Below, piece by piece: positions 22,312 to 30,103 of a DNA stretch of 45,497 bases; within the stretch, counting starts at the first letter, position 1, and every line of letters begins with the position of its first letter. The stretch spans positions 1 through 45,497 of the forward strand of contig JACXUD010000002.1 of the NCBI GenBank assembly GCA_014764025.1, written 5' to 3'. A program made the position numbers and the translations under genes. The DNA is from Campylobacterota bacterium (GTDB lineage: Bacteria; Campylobacterota; Campylobacteria; Campylobacterales; Sulfurimonadaceae). The notes beneath the pieces were generated by a model. The model saw nothing but the letters and a program-made list of their open reading frames with translations. It was not told the DNA's origin and did not search any database.

Positions 22312-22728
22312 ATGGCAAGACTATCAGTAACGTCAGTTTATTTCCCGGAAAGAGGGCAGGGTGCAGTTGAACCAACGGATCTGCTTTTTGAGTGTAAAGA
22401 GAACTACAGAAATGATTTTGTTTACCGCAAACTTATTCCCGATCAAAAAGCAAAGTATCACCATGAGAAAGGTACTTCCTTTTGTGTGAAGCCTACGGGC
22501 AAGTGGTGGCACGAAGATGATTTTGCAACAAAATGGATAAACCCGCAGAAAACAAGGCTTTGGATCGTAAAACACTACGACGGTATCATTAGAGAGCTTG
22601 AGGCACTATATATACCAGGAGAGGGATGGAAAGAGGGCAGTAGCCTATCGGCATTTCTCAAAGAGGCACAAGAGCGTATGACCTCATCCGTTGAGGTGAT
22701 CGATACCGAGACCAGTCAGATTGCATAA
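22312..22728 (+). CDS. Hypothetical protein, 138 aa
   Basis: AGGAGG lies 7 bases before the ATG. It begins MARLSVTSVYFPERGQGAVE and contains several aromatic-rich strands (FVYRKLIPDQKAKYHHEKG, GKWWHEDDFATKWI). Probably a compact soluble domain; family unknown. It lies 12 bp after the previous gene, so it is in the same operon. Confidence 0.65.
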   Translation: MARLSVTSVYFPERGQGAVEPTDLLFECKENYRNDFVYRKLIPDQKAKYHHEKGTSFCVKPTGKWWHEDDFATKWINPQKTRLWIVKHYDGIIRELEALYIPGEGWKEGSSLSAFLKEAQERMTSSVEVIDTETSQIA

Positions 22729-22744
22729 TATTTCGGAGAGCACA

Positions 22745-22918
22745 ATGGCGGCACAAGCATTAGACAAGAACGGACAACGGATCATAGTAGGCGATAATAT
22801 CAAAAACCACGACCAAAATGGCAAGACATTCCATGTGGACAGCACTATGTATGCCGTACTTGTAGGACTTTTTAACACTAACAGAACGAAGCAGCATTCA
22901 CACCTTGAGATCATCTGA
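22745..22918 (+). CDS. Small protein, 57 aa
   Basis: ATG at 22745 with GGAG seven bases upstream (MAAQALDKNGQRIIVGDNIK). The pattern of short strands (QRIIVGDNIKNHDQNGKTFH, MYAVLVGLF) suggests a small beta-barrel of SH3 or KOW type, but this is only an impression. Third gene in the 21835 operon. No terminator is evident before the next promoter. Confidence 0.55.
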   Translation: MAAQALDKNGQRIIVGDNIKNHDQNGKTFHVDSTMYAVLVGLFNTNRTKQHSHLEII

Positions 22919-22977
22919 TCTACTTGGTGTATTCCATTATTTTTTTTCATTTTTTCTCTTATTTTCCCCTTTTACTA

Positions 22978-23016
22978 TTGCAATAAATATGTATTTATGA
23001 TATAATGTATTATATC
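22978..23016 (+). promoter_or_regulatory. Promoter with GATATA-N6-TATATC operator (23033 gene)
   Basis: TTGCAA (22978-22983), N17, TATAAT (23001-23006); palindrome at 22999-23016, then AAGAAAAGGAAATATC as at 11216. A near-exact copy of the promoter at 21778. Confidence 0.8.
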
Positions 23017-23032
23017 AAGAAAAGGAAATATC

Positions 23033-23266
23033 ATGTTGTTAGCAATCATTACTCACCATTACACACCTACTAAAAAAATCGAGGAATTTAACCCGCAGTT
23101 GGAAGATTTGGAATGTGTCGTTGATACTATCATGCAGAACACGATCCTTGTCAAAGGCAAGGACGAAGCAGAACTTGACGAAAACATTAAGGTGGTGAGT
23201 GACTTTATCGAACAAAATATGAATGACGGCTACACACAAATAAACGTCAGAAAACATACACTGTAG
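23033..23266 (+). CDS. Hypothetical acidic protein, 77 aa
   Basis: Starts MLLAIITHHYTPTKKIEEFN. A short alpha/beta protein, acidic in its middle (KGKDEAELDENIKVVSDFIE), with no known motif. It sits behind one of the strongest copies of the shared promoter module and is followed 13 bp later by a small zinc-ribbon gene. Confidence 0.65.
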   Translation: MLLAIITHHYTPTKKIEEFNPQLEDLECVVDTIMQNTILVKGKDEAELDENIKVVSDFIEQNMNDGYTQINVRKHTL

Positions 23267-23279
23267 GGGAGGCAATATT

Positions 23280-23423
23280 ATGGCAAAGAAAGTTTTATGG
23301 TGTCCGAGAAATTGCGGGATCATCCACATCGAAGAACCTACAGAGGGGAAGTGTGAATGCGGATCGAGCGATATCCAAGATACGATAGGTATTTTGCGTC
23401 ACAGATTCGGAAAGCTCGTATGA
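23280..23423 (+). CDS. Zinc-ribbon miniprotein, 47 aa
   Basis: ATG at 23280 with GGGGAGG seven bases upstream. CPRNCG (8-13) and CECG (29-32) give a C-x3-C ... C-x-C arrangement suited to binding one zinc. The rest is short and basic (ILRHRFGKLV). Its TGA overlaps a following ATG (ATGA), which opens only a 12-codon frame. It resembles in style the Cys-rich proteins at 16667 and 17799. Confidence 0.6.
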   Translation: MAKKVLWCPRNCGIIHIEEPTEGKCECGSSDIQDTIGILRHRFGKLV

Positions 23424-23430
23424 GGAAACT

Positions 23431-23616
23431 TTGTCGGAAATGCCAAATAGCTACGTAGTGTTTGTTTTTACAATACTCTTTAATGTCGCCTTTTTTTACG
23501 GTATAATATCCGCAAGGTTGGCAGTTCCCGACAGACTCTCTTTCCGCAAAGGAAAAGGTAAACCTGCCATATTACGCAAAATAATACTTCCTTTTAAGTG
23601 TGTGTTGATTGTATAA
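23431..23616 (+). CDS. Small single-pass membrane protein, 61 aa
   Basis: A TTG at 23431 has AGGA about six bases upstream; an ATG three codons later is the alternative start. Residues 9-28 are hydrophobic (VVFVFTILFNVAFFYGIISA), followed by a basic tail (RLSFRKGKGKPAILRK) ending in a second short hydrophobic run. No family recognised. Uncertain because it is short and lacks a strong start. Confidence 0.4.
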   Translation: MSEMPNSYVVFVFTILFNVAFFYGIISARLAVPDRLSFRKGKGKPAILRKIILPFKCVLIV

Positions 23617-23663
23617 CGAGAGCAGTGCAGTTTGTTCATTCGCATATTTAGAAAGGAATACTT

Positions 23664-24647
23664 ATGCCCACAAAAACACAAGAAAACATTACCCCGGCCC
23701 CCCAAGTCATAACAATGATCTCATATAGCAGCAAAGATGATGATGAGGTATTGGATCTCCCTACACTTGAACAATTTAAACTCCAGGCCAAACTCATCAA
23801 ACTCATTGCGGGAAATTCTCTCAAATCCAGTAATGCGCATCATCTTTTAGCCAAGAGATACGGCTACAATTCATGGCAGATCATTAAGCCTGTCATTGAG
23901 AAGAATGACGCATTGAGAAATTTGCGGAAAACCGAGAACGAAGAAGCGATAGACAATAAGCGCATAGAGATCATTAGGGAGAACGATAAGATTATCAGGC
24001 AGCATGAGATTGAGGGAAAAGAAAAAGAATTTGATGTATCAAAACTCAAAACCATAGAGATAGTAATACCTGAAAGCAAGAAAGGTAATTTATTGTGGAA
24101 ATATGTGCTTGATGCTTTTTTGAATAACATCATACCAATAGTGACAGAGCACAGAAAGACTCATGGGTTTGACAACCATTCTCACGGAACAAATCAAACC
24201 GAGACAGAGCGCAATGGGTACAAAATATTATTAGTGTTGATGGAGTTTGCAGGAAGTGAATATAACTACCATGAGCTTTTGAGGGCTTGTGTGCAAATGC
24301 ACTTTGTCTTAATTCCTGCAAATCCCGAATTGCAACGCCCGTCACGAAACGAGCATTATTTTTACTACAAACAAAGAGGGATCATTAAAACGCTGCTCGA
24401 CAAAAACGTGGATAATATTGCTTCCGTATTAAGCGAAAGGGTATCTAATCTCTTGTCGGTACTTATAGGAGGAGATATTGATGCGTTCAAAAATCACAAG
24501 CTTGGAGAGTCGGTAGATAAGTCCATAATGTCTGAAGAGGGAAAAGAAGAGCAGAAAGCGCTTGAGCGCAGATTTAAGATTGCGATGGAAAGCGGGAAGA
24601 TGCTCGAATTGTGCAATATTTACAACAAGAAAACACAACGGGGATGA
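23664..24647 (+). CDS. Hypothetical protein with a helical domain found in mobile-element proteins, 327 aa
   Basis: AAAGGAATACTT precedes the ATG. Residues 33-77 (LPTLEQFKLQAKLIKLIAGN, then NAHHLLAKRYGYNSWQIIKP) match the style of a small helical module (xLAxxxGYxSWxxL) seen at the N-termini of various plasmid and phage proteins. A charged coiled-coil-like linker (90-125) follows, then a helical C-terminal domain with RNEHYFYYKQRGIIKTLLDK. No catalytic motif recognised; probably cytosolic. It converges with the minus-strand gene at 24650, two bases away. Confidence 0.6.
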   Translation: MPTKTQENITPAPQVITMISYSSKDDDEVLDLPTLEQFKLQAKLIKLIAGNSLKSSNAHHLLAKRYGYNSWQIIKPVIEKNDALRNLRKTENEEAIDNKRIEIIRENDKIIRQHEIEGKEKEFDVSKLKTIEIVIPESKKGNLLWKYVLDAFLNNIIPIVTEHRKTHGFDNHSHGTNQTETERNGYKILLVLMEFAGSEYNYHELLRACVQMHFVLIPANPELQRPSRNEHYFYYKQRGIIKTLLDKNVDNIASVLSERVSNLLSVLIGGDIDAFKNHKLGESVDKSIMSEEGKEEQKALERRFKIAMESGKMLELCNIYNKKTQRG

Positions 24648-24649
24648 GG

Positions 24650-25384
24650 TCAAACCTCATCCTTTCTTTTGTAGAAAATTGAATCTCCGATAGAGAAATA
24701 GTTCTTTACGATTTTATCCGTTTTGGAATCACTTCTCTTTCCTCCATCTTCATCGCTATCATCAAAGAATAGAATATTAGGCACAGAAGCTCTTAAATGG
24801 GTATCGTGAGAGCTTTTATCGCTTAGGGTATAGTAGAGGACGGGATAATACGTTTTCTCCTTAAATCGTGAGATAATCACATCATAGTCATCAAAGTTAT
24901 CCACAACTGTTTTCAGGTTTTGTCTATCGATCTCACACTCTTGCTCTAATTCGCTGAGAAGTTCCGCATATTTTTCTTCAGAAATATCCCCTTTCTCTAA
25001 AGACTCTTTGAGGAGCTTCTTCTTTTTTCTCTCGGAAATGATAAACTCACCCTCGATCTCTCTACGCACTTTTACTGGATTTGTCAGGTTTTTGTATTTA
25101 TGCTTTGTCTTCATCACATATTTGTAAGCCGCCAGAGACGGATTTATAATTTTCGCAATAGTAAAGAACGGGTCTTTTACTTCCCCCTTGGAGTGAGCGA
25201 GTATTCCCTTTGCAGCGTTTTCCATTAAGAGTATTTCATTAAGCGTCTCTTTATCTACCAGGTAAATCTCTGCATCCATAAACTGAATAGGGGACGCCGC
25301 TTTGTGCTTTAGAATATTATAGACTTTAATACGCACCTCATCAAGTGCAGTGTGATTGTCTTTAACCTCTTCTACTTTTCCCAT
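24650..25384 (-). CDS. Hypothetical charged protein, 244 aa
   Basis: AAAGGAG precedes the ATG. The sequence is mostly helical and rich in Lys and Glu (SERKKKKLLKESLEKGDISE) with an acidic patch FFDDSDEDGGKRSD near the C-terminus. No signal peptide or membrane segment, no family recognised. It follows the 25987 gene with a 39-bp gap and is probably co-transcribed. Confidence 0.6.
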   Translation of the reverse strand: MGKVEEVKDNHTALDEVRIKVYNILKHKAASPIQFMDAEIYLVDKETLNEILLMENAAKGILAHSKGEVKDPFFTIAKIINPSLAAYKYVMKTKHKYKNLTNPVKVRREIEGEFIISERKKKKLLKESLEKGDISEEKYAELLSELEQECEIDRQNLKTVVDNFDDYDVIISRFKEKTYYPVLYYTLSDKSSHDTHLRASVPNILFFDDSDEDGGKRSDSKTDKIVKNYFSIGDSIFYKRKDEV

Positions 25385-25423
25385 AATGTCTCCTTTATAG
25401 TCTTATAATATCCTTCAGGGAAA

Positions 25424-25987
25424 TTACTCCCCAACTCTATCTTCTTGCCGACTCTTTTGTAGCTCCATCTTTTTACGGGAACTCTCCTCGGTGGCACTAT
25501 TGACCCTATTCTCCAAATCATTACAGAAATTTGTCATAAGATCAGGGAGTGCAGCCATTTGATATCTGTCAAAAGCTACACCAAACTGTTTTACTGGATC
25601 TCTCATATTAATAAAATAAGTATCTACCCGGATAGGCTTTTTATCATTGTCTTTTCCGTCACGCAATTTATGACCAAGAGTTAAAGCCTTCATAAAGTTA
25701 TTAGATCCGGTAACAAGTCTAAAGTCATTCGCTATTTTATTTTTCTGCAATACCTTGAGTGCAATAATGAGTGATCTAAGTTTCAGGCAATCCAACTGCA
25801 TAGTAACCGTGTTCGCCTCATCCCTTTGGAAGTTATTGAATACTGTGATATGAATATGCTCTTTGATCTGATACTGCTCAATTACAATATGACCCTCAAG
25901 CTGAATATACCCATTGGAAATTCCACGCAAATCTCTTCTTGATACCAGTAGTTTTTCTACGGAACTTTTATCGGTTTGCTGCTGCAT
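25424..25987 (-). CDS. Hypothetical protein, 187 aa
   Basis: A GAGG site precedes the ATG. It begins MQQQTDKSSVEKLLVSRRDL; the middle is alpha/beta (HIVIEQYQIKEHIHITVFNN) and the last 30 residues are a charged helix. No motif recognised. It is divergent from the StbA/TraK-like operon and its promoter must lie close to the 10-bp repeat array, so it may be under the same control. Confidence 0.6.
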   Translation of the reverse strand: MQQQTDKSSVEKLLVSRRDLRGISNGYIQLEGHIVIEQYQIKEHIHITVFNNFQRDEANTVTMQLDCLKLRSLIIALKVLQKNKIANDFRLVTGSNNFMKALTLGHKLRDGKDNDKKPIRVDTYFINMRDPVKQFGVAFDRYQMAALPDLMTNFCNDLENRVNSATEESSRKKMELQKSRQEDRVGE

Positions 25988-26040
25988 TGGTCCTCTTACC
26001 TTTTTTCATAATTATATCACAGTGTCATACGCTAGTGCTA

Positions 26041-26130
26041 AAAAAATGCAAAAGATTGCAATAAATTATAAAAAAATGCAAAGAATTACAAAAGATTGCA
26101 AAGAATTACAAAAGATTGCTAAAGATGTGT
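26041..26130 (+). repeat. Nine phased 10-bp repeats (centromere- or oriT-like binding array)
   Basis: Read in steps of ten from 26041: AAAAAATGCA, AAAGATTGCA, ATAAATTATA, AAAAAATGCA, AAGAATTACA, AAAGATTGCA, AAGAATTACA, AAAGATTGCT, AAAGATGTGT. Consensus AAAGATTGCA, in phase with the helix. The array runs directly into TATAAT (26131-26136), so a protein bound to it would also control the operon. Similar phased short repeats precede partition or transfer-adaptor genes such as the stb operon of R388. Confidence 0.75.
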
Positions 26131-26136
26131 TATAAT
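26131..26136 (+). promoter_or_regulatory. -10 box of the partition/transfer operon
   Basis: TATAAT directly after the 10-bp repeat array; the -35 would lie within the repeats. The leader of about 55 bp ends in AGGGAAATAGGA before the ATG at 26197. Confidence 0.65.
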
Positions 26137-26196
26137 CCACAGAATGACAGACGGGGAACTAATAAGGTTTCACGGAAAGAGAATAGGGAAATAGGA

Positions 26197-26694
26197 ATGG
26201 ATGATAAGTTGATCAACGAAAACCTACTGAAAGAGATCACAAAACCCACCAAATACAAGAAAATAAGCCTCTCTACACGCCAAAAGGCAATTATTTGGGC
26301 ACTAAAGTACGAGTATGATCTCACACTCGAAAATATTGTGCTATATCTTGAGAAGGCAGAGGGTATCGCTACTAATGTTGATAAGGTCTATCGAGTGCTT
26401 AAAAAAATGAGTGAAGAAGTTGAACAAGGTAAAGACGTTATTTTTCCTAAAAAGACTACCAAATCCGACAAAAACGATAAAAAAAAGAAAGAAGAAACAC
26501 CTCAAAAACAAGAAGAAAACACTACTACTGAAAAAGAAGAGGAAAACGAAGGTTGTAACCTTGATTTCGATTTATCCGATAAAGTACAATATGACGAACA
26601 AGGAAATATCACTGATGAATCAATGGCTTTCATTAGAGAAGAATTCAAGAAATTCAAAAATTTCAATAATCAAGAAGAGAGGAAGAAAGAGTGA
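26197..26694 (+). CDS. Putative DNA-binding adaptor of the partition/transfer operon
   Basis: 165 aa from the ATG at 26197 (MDDKLINENLLKEITKPTKY). Residues 28-75 (ISLSTRQKAIIWALKYEYDL, then LYLEKAEGIATNVDKVYRVL) look like a winged or plain helix-turn-helix domain. A long low-complexity linker of Lys, Glu, Thr and Gln follows, then an acidic C-terminus. By position (first gene, repeat array upstream, ParA-like gene next) it should bind the repeats, like StbA of R388 or TraK of RP4. That role is inferred, not seen in a known family match. Its TGA overlaps the GTG of the next gene (GTGA). Confidence 0.55.
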   Translation: MDDKLINENLLKEITKPTKYKKISLSTRQKAIIWALKYEYDLTLENIVLYLEKAEGIATNVDKVYRVLKKMSEEVEQGKDVIFPKKTTKSDKNDKKKKEETPQKQEENTTTEKEEENEGCNLDFDLSDKVQYDEQGNITDESMAFIREEFKKFKNFNNQEERKKE

Positions 26695-27518
26695 GCAACG
26701 GAAAAAAACCCCCAGTCATATTGATATCAATCGGAGTAAAAGGTGGACCAGGTAAGAGTGTCACAGCAATTCATTTCCTAACGGGATATTTGGGCCTTAA
26801 AAAAGAAGATAGAGAGTATATGATCTTAGAATTTGATGCTCACAATAGAACGCTTGATAACTTCAATAGTGAGATCAGTGGAAAAGTAGTAGGGAAAAAT
26901 GATACAGAGATCAGAGACAATCTTTCGGATATCGAGTTTGATGCCGACGAAAAGAACATTATTATTGACGTAGGGGGAAGCGAGAACACGGAGCGTTTCT
27001 TGGAGTATATCAAATCACGCAAAGAGACTTTTAAAAATGCAATATTTATTATCCCTGAACTTAACGAGCCTGATCATAGTGCAGATAAAACCGTAGAACT
27101 CATAAGAGGCGTATTGGATAATCCTAAGATCATTGTAGCACTCAACAAGTATAGGGGAGAAAAGAGCAAAGAGGAAGAGTTTGGTTTTATTTACGGTATG
27201 GAACAGTTCGATATTCCTGCTAAACCTTTTATAAAAGATAAGTGCATAAGCATTGTGACTATTCCTGAGTGTGAGGTTTCACTAGGACTTGCAAAGATCA
27301 AAAAGCAAACACTATACGGACTATCCAATATCGCAAGAATGACAGCCGGATTTACAACAGCACAAAAGAAAGTGCTTTGGAGTGAAGACGGAGAGACTCC
27401 TTGTGATAAAGAAACATATCGTACAGAGAGCAGATCGCTTGATGCCTCCATACAAGCCCTTGAAACCCTCAAAAAAGCAGAAGGGCTATTTAAGGCAATC
27501 GATGGGCTTAGAAAATGA
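26691..27518 (+). CDS. ParA-like ATPase, TraL/StbB type
   Basis: 275 aa, GTG start overlapping the previous stop. A deviant Walker A, KGGPGKS, lies at 17-23 (ISIGVKGGPGKSVTA), with Walker-B-like IIIDVGGSEN at 90-99. FDAHNRTLDNF (49-58) and IIVALNKYRGE fit the TraL/StbB group of ParA-type ATPases, which serve plasmid transfer and stability rather than classical ParABS. The late segment VTIPECEVSLGL also fits. It would use ATP to position the plasmid or transfer intermediate, together with its neighbours. Residue assignments are by eye. Confidence 0.75.
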   Translation: MSNGKKPPVILISIGVKGGPGKSVTAIHFLTGYLGLKKEDREYMILEFDAHNRTLDNFNSEISGKVVGKNDTEIRDNLSDIEFDADEKNIIIDVGGSENTERFLEYIKSRKETFKNAIFIIPELNEPDHSADKTVELIRGVLDNPKIIVALNKYRGEKSKEEEFGFIYGMEQFDIPAKPFIKDKCISIVTIPECEVSLGLAKIKKQTLYGLSNIARMTAGFTTAQKKVLWSEDGETPCDKETYRTESRSLDASIQALETLKKAEGLFKAIDGLRK

Positions 27519-28069
27519 ACGACACAGAAAGAAGAAGGGCAGAGAGTCTATTAGATGTCGTATCCCTACTTGAATTTGTAGCCGACAATCTCAAGGATAT
27601 TTCCAAAGGGCCAGTCAATGCCATGAAAGCAACTGAGCTCACCCTTAAAAACATAGATATCGCTGCCAATGAATTGATCTCTACCCTTAAAGAGAGAGAA
27701 GCTTCTATTCGCAAAAAAGAGAGAAGTATCTTTATTCCTGAAGATGATTTTGAAAATTTGGTATCAAAGCTCAATGAGGTTAGAAATATTCTCGATAAAG
27801 AGAAAGACAACAGTATCCCCCTTTCTATCAAGGAGCTCTCCCAAAAGCAAGCTGAAATGAGCGAGGTCTTTGGAGATTTAAAAAAAACCCTTATTGAAGA
27901 GATAGCAAAGCTGAAAACCCAACAGACAAACTCTTATCAAAAGACTACCAAAAAGAGCATAGAGCCTAAAAAGTACAGCGAAATGGGTATCGTTGGAGGG
28001 TTGTGTTTTGTGGGTGGGATTGCGGTTGGAATCTTGTCTGTTCTTCTTTATATTTCACAGTCTTACTGA
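27515..28069 (+). CDS. Tail-anchored coiled-coil protein, third gene of the ParA-like operon
   Basis: 184 aa, ATG overlapping the stop of the ATPase (ATGA). Residues 1-140 are helical and charged, with long heptad-like stretches (LISTLKEREASIRKKERS, LSQKQAEMSEVFGDLKKTLI). A single hydrophobic helix at 158-180 (MGIVGGLCFVGGIAVGILSV) lies near the C-terminus with only four residues after it. It is therefore probably anchored to the inner membrane by its tail. RP4 TraM occupies the same place after TraK and TraL, so a membrane-docking role for the DNA/ATPase complex is suggested. Confidence 0.6.
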   Translation: MNDTERRRAESLLDVVSLLEFVADNLKDISKGPVNAMKATELTLKNIDIAANELISTLKEREASIRKKERSIFIPEDDFENLVSKLNEVRNILDKEKDNSIPLSIKELSQKQAEMSEVFGDLKKTLIEEIAKLKTQQTNSYQKTTKKSIEPKKYSEMGIVGGLCFVGGIAVGILSVLLYISQSY

Positions 28070-28100
28070 ACTCGTCAGTGCATTGACGAGTTCTTATTTT
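28068..28100. terminator. Bidirectional-type terminator between convergent operons
   Basis: GAACTCGTCA (28068-28077), loop GTGCAT, TGACGAGTTC (28084-28093), then TTATTTT. A perfect 10-bp stem. It overlaps the stop codon of the 28069 gene and ends at the stop of the minus-strand DsbC-like gene. Confidence 0.85.
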
Positions 28101-28951
28101 ATGTCTTTAGTTCTTCCCAAAACACCATTAATAAAAATTTTCGGAGTGCTATTTACAGCAAGAGATAATCCGGCTTCAATCTCTTTGTCGATCTCAGGAA
28201 GGTCTATTTTATAGAGTTCTTCTTTATCGGCTGAATACCCACTTATCTTCTCTATCTCAGAGGCGATGAAATCAACATCGTTAGAAGAGACCAAAGAGGA
28301 CTTTACCTTTAGTACCCCTGCATTGTAGATCGATGAGGTTATATCTATTCCTTTACGATGAGCTTGTGCCATGATCGCTGAAACTGTTTTACTTGAAGGA
28401 AATTTGCCAATAGGAAAATGATAGAGATATACTGCATAGTCCTTTTTTTCTTGAGTTATCTTCTTCTCTATCTCAGCATACGCAGTTCGGCAGTATGGAC
28501 ACCAAGGGTCAGAAAAAATGAGAATTTTATTCTCGCTCTTACCATTTCCTAAAATGAGATTTTTTTCAGTGTAAAAGATCGAGGGATCTATTTTTGGGAT
28601 AGCCATAGAAGTTAAACTGCGTCCATCTAAGGTAAAAAGTCCAGTAGCCACAATACCTTCAGAAGAGAGAAACAGTATATCGCTTCTAGTGGAAACCTTA
28701 ATGATCCCATTTTTATCTTTGTCTTCAGTAGTATATTTAACAACGTATCCGGTAAACCAATCTGCACCTGGTACGGTAGTTGTTCCTGATACTTCAACAC
28801 TCTTGACTTTGAAGTTCTCATTCCTTACTTCAAAGGGATGGAGCATATTTCTAGCAAACTGTTCCACTTTTGCTTCAAGCCCAAAATCATCACCCAGTAA
28901 AAGCGAGGCAAGTACCGCAGTGGAAAGAATGGCATTTTTAACTATTTTCAA
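28094..28951 (-). CDS. Periplasmic DsbC/DsbG-like thiol:disulfide oxidoreductase
   Basis: 285 aa. Start taken at the TTG at 28951 behind AAGGAGATCAC, which places a signal peptide at the N-terminus (KIVKNAILSTAVLASLLLGD); the first ATG, further upstream, would bury it. A dimerisation-like N-terminal part precedes a thioredoxin fold with CPYC in IFSDPWCPYCRTAY and a cis-proline in VNSTPKIFING. It would shuffle or isomerise disulfides of secreted proteins; T4SS and pilus operons often carry such an enzyme for cysteine-containing components. It is the last gene of the leftward transfer-like operon. Confidence 0.8.
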   Translation of the reverse strand: MKIVKNAILSTAVLASLLLGDDFGLEAKVEQFARNMLHPFEVRNENFKVKSVEVSGTTTVPGADWFTGYVVKYTTEDKDKNGIIKVSTRSDILFLSSEGIVATGLFTLDGRSLTSMAIPKIDPSIFYTEKNLILGNGKSENKILIFSDPWCPYCRTAYAEIEKKITQEKKDYAVYLYHFPIGKFPSSKTVSAIMAQAHRKGIDITSSIYNAGVLKVKSSLVSSNDVDFIASEIEKISGYSADKEELYKIDLPEIDKEIEAGLSLAVNSTPKIFINGVLGRTKDIK

Positions 28952-29027
28952 GTGATCTCCTTGTGATGGAAAAGGTTTAAGGATAGTAGATGAGGATTGT
29001 GAAGAGAAAAGCGTGAAGCAATGATCC

Positions 29028-29594
29028 CTAAAGTACCATATCTTCATACCTTACATCTTTGTTGAATATCTTTTCTCCAATATCGACTTTATTCTCAAGA
29101 TCATGTCTTAAAGAGACAAGGTGTTCAAAACAGAGCATGAGTTCTGTTTTGGATTTAGATTGAAAGTCCCCCCATTTGCTAGTAAGGAAGGATTTAACCG
29201 CCTTTTCTTCTTTTTTGTCATTTGGATATTTAAGATTATGTCTCCGTGTTACTTCTCTTGCAAGTGCAGCTTCTCCTATGCACTCCGCAACAAAGAAATA
29301 ATGGGCAATCCAAATATTCTCTTCTTCTTGAGAGATCATAAACATATTTTTAAAATGTTGAAGTCCAGCCTCAGTCCAAAGACCTCTTATTGAGTTATTG
29401 TTTTTTACCGTGTATATATAATGAGAAGAGTCAAAAATGTTGTCTTGTAAGAATTGTTCAGTCAGTTCTATAAAAGCAGTAGTACGAAGCGTTTTTTGCA
29501 TCTGCTTCTTCGTGTATAATTTTTTCTCACTGAAATCGTCCACAAGATACCAGTGATCATTCCTTCTTGACAAAGAACTACATTCAATTTCCAT
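29028..29594 (-). CDS. Hypothetical soluble protein, 188 aa
   Basis: GGGAGGA precedes the ATG at about 10 bases. It starts MEIECSSLSRRNDHWYLVDD; residues 20-90 (KKQMQKTLRTTAFIELTEQF, GLWTEAGLQHFKNMF) look like a regulator or antirepressor-type alpha/beta domain, without certainty. Mostly helical afterwards. No family recognised. It precedes the DsbC-like gene in the same direction. Confidence 0.6.
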   Translation of the reverse strand: MEIECSSLSRRNDHWYLVDDFSEKKLYTKKQMQKTLRTTAFIELTEQFLQDNIFDSSHYIYTVKNNNSIRGLWTEAGLQHFKNMFMISQEEENIWIAHYFFVAECIGEAALAREVTRRHNLKYPNDKKEEKAVKSFLTSKWGDFQSKSKTELMLCFEHLVSLRHDLENKVDIGEKIFNKDVRYEDMVL

Positions 29595-29707
29595 GTCTTT
29601 TAGTCCTCCCTTACCATAAAAACATAGCTATAATATCAAAAAAACCTAAAGAATTATAGAAAAAAAAGTAATTTCTCTAAAAAAAGGCAAACTTTTAAGG
29701 ATTTTTT

Positions 29708-30103
29708 TTAACTTTTCAATTTTTTTATAGTATTAAGAGCTATATCATCTTTATTATGATTGGCGATGATAATATCTTCTTTTTTTACCGTCTCAGGAGT
29801 AGCTAATCTTAACTGTAGCTCCAAATCCTTCTCGATAGAAGTTTTTATTGATTCTTTATACTCATCTACAAGCTCTTTTTCTGCCATGGGGGTTTCAACC
29901 TTTTCGAGTTTTTCAAGCGGGACCAAAGAGTAGATTAGGGCATTTTTTATATTCGCACCTTCTCTAATGAGGGCAGAGATAAGACTCTTTCCTGGGATAC
30001 CCAATTTTCTAGCTTCGGCAACTACAATAGCTTGTCTGTAAGGTAGGTATTTTTGCATCATATACTCATTTGTTAATATATTAAGTTCATGCCCATAAGT
30101 CAT
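29708..30103 (-). CDS. Hypothetical protein, 131 aa
   Basis: Starts MTYGHELNILTNEYMMQKYL at an ATG overlapping the stop of the 412-aa gene (ATGA). Helical and soluble, with no signal peptide; GIPGKSLISALI only superficially resembles a P-loop and lacks the flanking strand and glycine spacing. Coupled to the preceding gene. Function unknown. The 113-bp gap after it (29595-29707) is A/T-rich and holds nothing recognisable. Confidence 0.6.
   Translation of the reverse strand: MTYGHELNILTNEYMMQKYLPYRQAIVVAEARKLGIPGKSLISALIREGANIKNALIYSLVPLEKLEKVETPMAEKELVDEYKESIKTSIEKDLELQLRLATPETVKKEDIIIANHNKDDIALNTIKKLKS

Noticed and set aside
23420-23458. Twelve-codon frame overlapping the zinc-ribbon miniprotein stop (MRKLCRKCQIAT)
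   Set aside because: Too short to support as a gene, though the ATGA overlap and its Cys pair are curious.
26041-26130. A CRISPR array
   Set aside because: Units are 10 bp without spacers and are degenerate; they are phased binding repeats.
29942-30103. GIPGKSLIS as a P-loop in the 131-aa protein
   Set aside because: There is no preceding hydrophobic strand or proper GxxxxGK[ST] spacing, and no Walker B.
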